Shown one piece after another: positions 61,152 to 64,000 of a DNA stretch of 64,000 nucleotides. A program made the position numbers and the translations under genes. Each line of letters starts with the position of its first letter. Position 1 is the stretch's first letter. Under the pieces are notes generated by a model, which saw only the letters and a list, made by a program, of their open reading frames with translations, searched no databases and was not told where the DNA came from. Location: NCBI RefSeq assembly GCF_002950945.1, contig NZ_CP012673.1, positions 7,578,501-7,642,500 of the forward strand, given 5' to 3'. Source of the stretch: Sorangium cellulosum (GTDB taxonomy: Bacteria > Myxococcota_A > Polyangia > Polyangiales > Polyangiaceae).

Positions 61152-62537
61152 TCAGCAGGCGGCGCGGACGAGCGCGGCGCCGTCCTGAGGCCGCTCGTGG
61201 TCCGGGCCGAGGCACCTCAGCGACAGCTCCTTCCAGGGCGAGAGGTCCTCGGCCCCGAGCGGATCGAGGCGCACGAGGACGTCCTCGAGCACGCGGCCGT
61301 AGCCGTAGACGTCGTCGCGCGGATCGCTCGGGCGACCGGCGAGCCGCTCCGGGGACACGTACCCCGGGCTGCCGCCGGCGGACGGCGCGCCGAGCGGCCG
61401 GGCCAGGCCGAAGTCGGTGAGCACGGGCTCGCCGAGGTGGCGCAGGAGCACGTTGGCGGGCTTGACGTCGGCGTGGACGTAGCCGCGCTCATGGATGCGG
61501 GCGAGCGCGCGCGCGAGCGGCCGCGCCCACCGCGCGACCGGCGCGAGCGCCGCGGCGTCGCCGGAGCGGAGCACGTCCCGCACCGAGCCGCGCGCGATCC
61601 ACTCGAGCGCGATCCACCCCTCGTCCGGATCGACGTCGAACACCCGCACGATGCCCGGGCCCGCGAGCGCCGCGGCGAGCCGCGCCTCGCGGGTGAGGTG
61701 CGCCCGGTCGCTGCCCCGCCCGTGGTAGACCTTGAACCCGACGCGCCGGCCGAGCACGTCGTCCTCGGCCTCGTACACGACGCCGGCGCCGCCGCGCGCC
61801 ACCTCGCGGAGCAGGCGGAACGGGCTCTTGGCCGCCGAGGGCGCGACGACGGTCACGTCGTCCAGGCGGGGCGCGGCGGGCCGCTCCGCGCCGAGCGCCG
61901 CCCGCCAGCGCTGGTGGCGTTCGCGCGCGCCGGGCGCGCCGATCTCGCGCACGAGGACCCGCTCGATCGCGCCGAGCGCCCGCGGGAGCTGCCCCATCGC
62001 GGCGTAGAGATCGGCCGCGAGGACGAGCCCCGCGGTCGACGACACCGGCTGCGCGCGCGCCGCGCGCGGTCCGCTTACGGCCTCGCGCAGCGCGGCGCCC
62101 TCGAGCACGCGCAGCGCGCCCTGCTCGTCGCCCCGGGCCGCGAGGAGATCCGCGCACGCGACCCGGACCGGATCCGGGAGCACCCGCTCCTCCATGGCCG
62201 CGACGAGCTGCGCCACCGCGTCCGCCTCCCGCAGCGTCCCGCGCGCGCGCCGGAGGATCGCGATCACCTCGTCCGTCGCGGGGCCCGCCCGCGTCCCCGC
62301 GCTCCGCAGCCGCGCGATGTCGTCGCCGGCGTCACCACCGCGCGGCGCGGGTCGGGCGCGCGTGGTGGGCGCGCCCGCGCGCGTGCTGGCAGCCGCGCGC
62401 GCGCCCCCGGCCGATCGGCCGCGCTCGCCGGCGGGCGGCGCGACGTCGTCGTCCCCGGCGCCGTCGTTGACCGGCGGAGCGCCGCCCGGCGCCTTCGCGC
62501 CGCCGAGCCGCTCCCTGAGCCGCCGCCACAGGCTCAC
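61152..62537 (-). CDS. Ser/Thr protein kinase with TPR-like N-terminus
   Basis: 461 aa from a GTG at 62537 overlapping the FHA stop (GTGA). The N-terminal ~230 residues are low-complexity then helical. The kinase domain (about 238-461) has a glycine loop (ARGGAGVVYEAED), Lys269 (VGFKVYHG), H355-A-D357-VKPAN in place of HRDLKPxN (the catalytic Asp and Lys are kept, Arg is Ala) and DFG 375-377, then a SPERLAG loop. It is probably active but non-RD. It is co-translated with an FHA protein, a usual phosphothreonine reader, so the two likely form a signalling pair. Targets unknown; divergent pilB is a candidate by location only. Confidence 0.88.
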   Translation of the reverse strand: MSLWRRLRERLGGAKAPGGAPPVNDGAGDDDVAPPAGERGRSAGGARAAASTRAGAPTTRARPAPRGGDAGDDIARLRSAGTRAGPATDEVIAILRRARGTLREADAVAQLVAAMEERVLPDPVRVACADLLAARGDEQGALRVLEGAALREAVSGPRAARAQPVSSTAGLVLAADLYAAMGQLPRALGAIERVLVREIGAPGARERHQRWRAALGAERPAAPRLDDVTVVAPSAAKSPFRLLREVARGGAGVVYEAEDDVLGRRVGFKVYHGRGSDRAHLTREARLAAALAGPGIVRVFDVDPDEGWIALEWIARGSVRDVLRSGDAAALAPVARWARPLARALARIHERGYVHADVKPANVLLRHLGEPVLTDFGLARPLGAPSAGGSPGYVSPERLAGRPSDPRDDVYGYGRVLEDVLVRLDPLGAEDLSPWKELSLRCLGPDHERPQDGAALVRAAC

Positions 62538-63763
62538 GCGGGCCCGCCCTCGCTCGGGCCGCCGGGCCGCCGGGGCGCCGGCCCCCGGTCCGCGGCGGGC
62601 AGCCGGAAGACCGCCGCCCCCCCGCGCGCCGCGGCGATCGCGTCGCCGGCGCAGAGCTCCACCGACGCGGCGAGCTGGTAGTCGCCGAGGAACGGCGGCG
62701 GCGCCCCCGGCGGCGTCTTCAGCACGACGAACGCCGAGGCGCCGGCCCGGTCGAGGCCGATCCGCCACGGGCCGACCGGCAGGTCGCCGAGCGGGGCCAC
62801 GAAGCGCTCGCCCGCGATCTCCACGACGCAGCCGCCCTCCTCCCCGGGCGCGATCGCGCACGGCACCTCGCCGCCGAGCAGGATCTGCACGCCGCGGCCG
62901 ACCGGCAGCGGCGCCGTGAGCCGCGCGCCGGCCAGCGTCGTGCCGTTGCGCGTCCCGAGATCCTCGACCTCGACCCCGGACCGGCCGCGCCGGATCCGCA
63001 CGTGGATCCTGCTGACGGCGCGGGACGCGATCACGATCGTCGCCTCGCCCCGGCCGATCGTGACCTCCTCGCCGAGCGCGCAGCGCAGCAGGGCGCCGCC
63101 CTGCTCGATGGAGACGATCGGCCCCGAGAGGACCCGCGCGCGGAGGCCGCGCAGCGCGTCGGCCACCTGCTCGCCGTCGCGGTTCTCCCCCGTCCACGCC
63201 TCGGCCACCGCGATCGCCTCGCGGCGCTCCGCCATCCGGTCGAGATCCGTGATCCGCCGCAGCGCCACGTCGAGCGCGCGCTGGCTCCGCTCGGCGGTCA
63301 TCGAGGCGCGGAGCCGCTCCTCGAGCCGGTCGATCGCGCCCGCCGCGGCGAGCACGCGCGCCTCCGACTCGGCGTCGCCCAGGAGCGCGTACGCGTCCGC
63401 CGCCCGCTCGAGCTCGCCCGCCGCCTCGAGCTCGCGCGCGACCGCCAGCAACTCGCTCCGCATCGCGCTCGCCCCTCGCGCGCGGACCAGATCGAACGCG
63501 AGCAGCGCCTTGCGCCCGAGCGCGGCGCGCCGGAGCTCGGGGCTCTCGGCCGTGCGGGACGCCGAGGCGCAGAAGGCGATCCGCTTCTCGACGCTCCGCT
63601 CCGCGTCCGCGCGGAGCAGGAGCACCCGGGCCGCGTCGTCCGGCATCCCGGCCTCCAGGTACAGCTCGACCGCCCCTGCGAGATCGCCGGCGAGCTCCTT
63701 GGCCTCTGCCGCCCTGCGTCGGCCGTCCCCGCGCTTGAGCCCGAACCACTCAAAGAGACTCAC
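62534..63763 (-). CDS. FHA-domain protein
   Basis: 409 aa from a GTG at 63763 (MSLFEWFGLKRGDGRRRAAE). The N-terminal half is helical and TPR-like (about 20-210: AKELAGDLAGAVELYLEAGM). The FHA domain (about 230-290) has the phosphothreonine-binding Gly238-Arg239, Ser251-Arg252 with His254 (AVSRIHVRI), and Asn273 (DLGTRNGTTLAG). A second beta-rich, FHA-like stretch follows (about 305-385). It presumably reads phosphothreonine produced by the overlapping kinase. Divergent from pilB. Confidence 0.9.
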   Translation of the reverse strand: MSLFEWFGLKRGDGRRRAAEAKELAGDLAGAVELYLEAGMPDDAARVLLLRADAERSVEKRIAFCASASRTAESPELRRAALGRKALLAFDLVRARGASAMRSELLAVARELEAAGELERAADAYALLGDAESEARVLAAAGAIDRLEERLRASMTAERSQRALDVALRRITDLDRMAERREAIAVAEAWTGENRDGEQVADALRGLRARVLSGPIVSIEQGGALLRCALGEEVTIGRGEATIVIASRAVSRIHVRIRRGRSGVEVEDLGTRNGTTLAGARLTAPLPVGRGVQILLGGEVPCAIAPGEEGGCVVEIAGERFVAPLGDLPVGPWRIGLDRAGASAFVVLKTPPGAPPPFLGDYQLAASVELCAGDAIAAARGGAAVFRLPAADRGPAPRRPGGPSEGGPA

Positions 63764-63865
63764 GCCACGCCATCCTCGCCATCCGACATCCTACCCTTGA
63801 TGCGCGCCCGCCCCAACCGCCAGCGTTGACTCCCCTCCTCCCCGCCCGCAGGATTTGCGGCCTCG

Positions 63866-64000
63866 ATGTCGACCACGAACCGCCTCGGCGAACTGCTCGT
63901 CCGCGAAAAGCTCATCAGCCTCCAGCAGCTCCGGCAAGCGCAGGAGGAGCAGCGCAAGACAGGACAGAACCTCGGGTACGCGCTCGCCAAGCTCGGGTAC
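63866..64000 (+). CDS. pilB: PilB/GspE-type ATPase, N-terminus only
   Basis: 45 codons from the ATG at 63866 to the window edge; partial. The sequence MSTTNRLGELLVREKLISLQ, then QLRQAQEEQRKTGQNLGYALAKLGY, is the start of the T2SSE_N (MshEN-type) domain of PilB and GspE ATPases that drive type IV pilus extension or type II secretion. The Walker motifs lie beyond the window, so PilB versus GspE is a guess favoured by the myxobacterial context. Confidence 0.75.
   Translation, partial: MSTTNRLGELLVREKLISLQQLRQAQEEQRKTGQNLGYALAKLGY

Overview
The window is very GC-rich chromosomal DNA whose reading frames are so GC-biased at third positions that long stop-free shadow frames lie opposite almost every gene. 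The gene content points to a myxobacterium of the Sorangium/Polyangium type. It has VgrG with DUF2169 partners, Ser/Thr kinases and pseudokinases, FHA and TPR proteins, many lipoproteins with Gly/Ser/Thr/Pro linkers, an M3 peptidase lipoprotein, a GldG/DUF4340 ABC system, and a PilB-type pilus ATPase beginning at the right edge. I assign the group by gene content and style only; no rRNA or tRNA gene is visible.

Layout. Positions 1-6423 hold a type VI secretion accessory island: two DUF2169 proteins reading away from each other across an 8-nt tandem repeat, a VgrG spike, and an unrecognised helical protein. Positions 6697-14160 hold an ABC-2 export operon (ATPase, permease, GldG-like, DUF4340; start/stop overlaps) followed by a lipoprotein and a membrane-anchored pseudokinase. 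Positions 14174-17186 carry a XerC/D recombinase, an N-formylglutamate amidohydrolase-like protein and a membrane protein, ending at a 127-bp near-perfect palindrome. rpmB (L28) follows, with a decayed duplicate of its own 3' end.

Positions 18041-24688 form a minus-strand gene run read as rpsP-khpA-rimM-trmD-RNA methyltransferase-queG-acyltransferase-DUF72-GGT-like: mostly ribosome/tRNA maturation, with the usual rplS absent. A 60-aa gene at 25142 diverges from a DUF4350-MoxR-DUF58 cluster (25461-29681). This runs on into rsmA, atpD-atpC (split from the rest of ATP synthase), dnaG and rpoD (to 36828), a block of core information and energy genes.

Positions 36832-41019 hold a lipoprotein, a rhomboid-fold protein without catalytic residues, and BamA. 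Divergent from bamA is a type II topoisomerase A/B pair (41304-45641). An AraC-type regulator, a nitrilase-family hydrolase, a Cys-rich lipoprotein, a NUDIX hydrolase, NAD-dependent DNA ligase, a DUF2804 protein and a P5C dehydrogenase follow. The right end has a PPC-type lipoprotein, an M3 oligopeptidase, a large TPR protein with a degenerate caspase-like head, a small Cys-rich lipoprotein, an overlapping FHA-kinase pair and the start of pilB.

A recurring theme is enzyme folds that lack catalytic residues (kinase at 12340, rhomboid at 37339, caspase-like at 57839, gamma-glutamyltransferase-like at 18041, LpxL-like acyltransferase at 19905). No CRISPR array, IS element or prophage was seen. 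The best candidates for unusual biology are the palindrome at 17185-17311, the octamer repeat at 1334-1389, the T6SS-type island with its unknown protein, and the pseudoenzymes.
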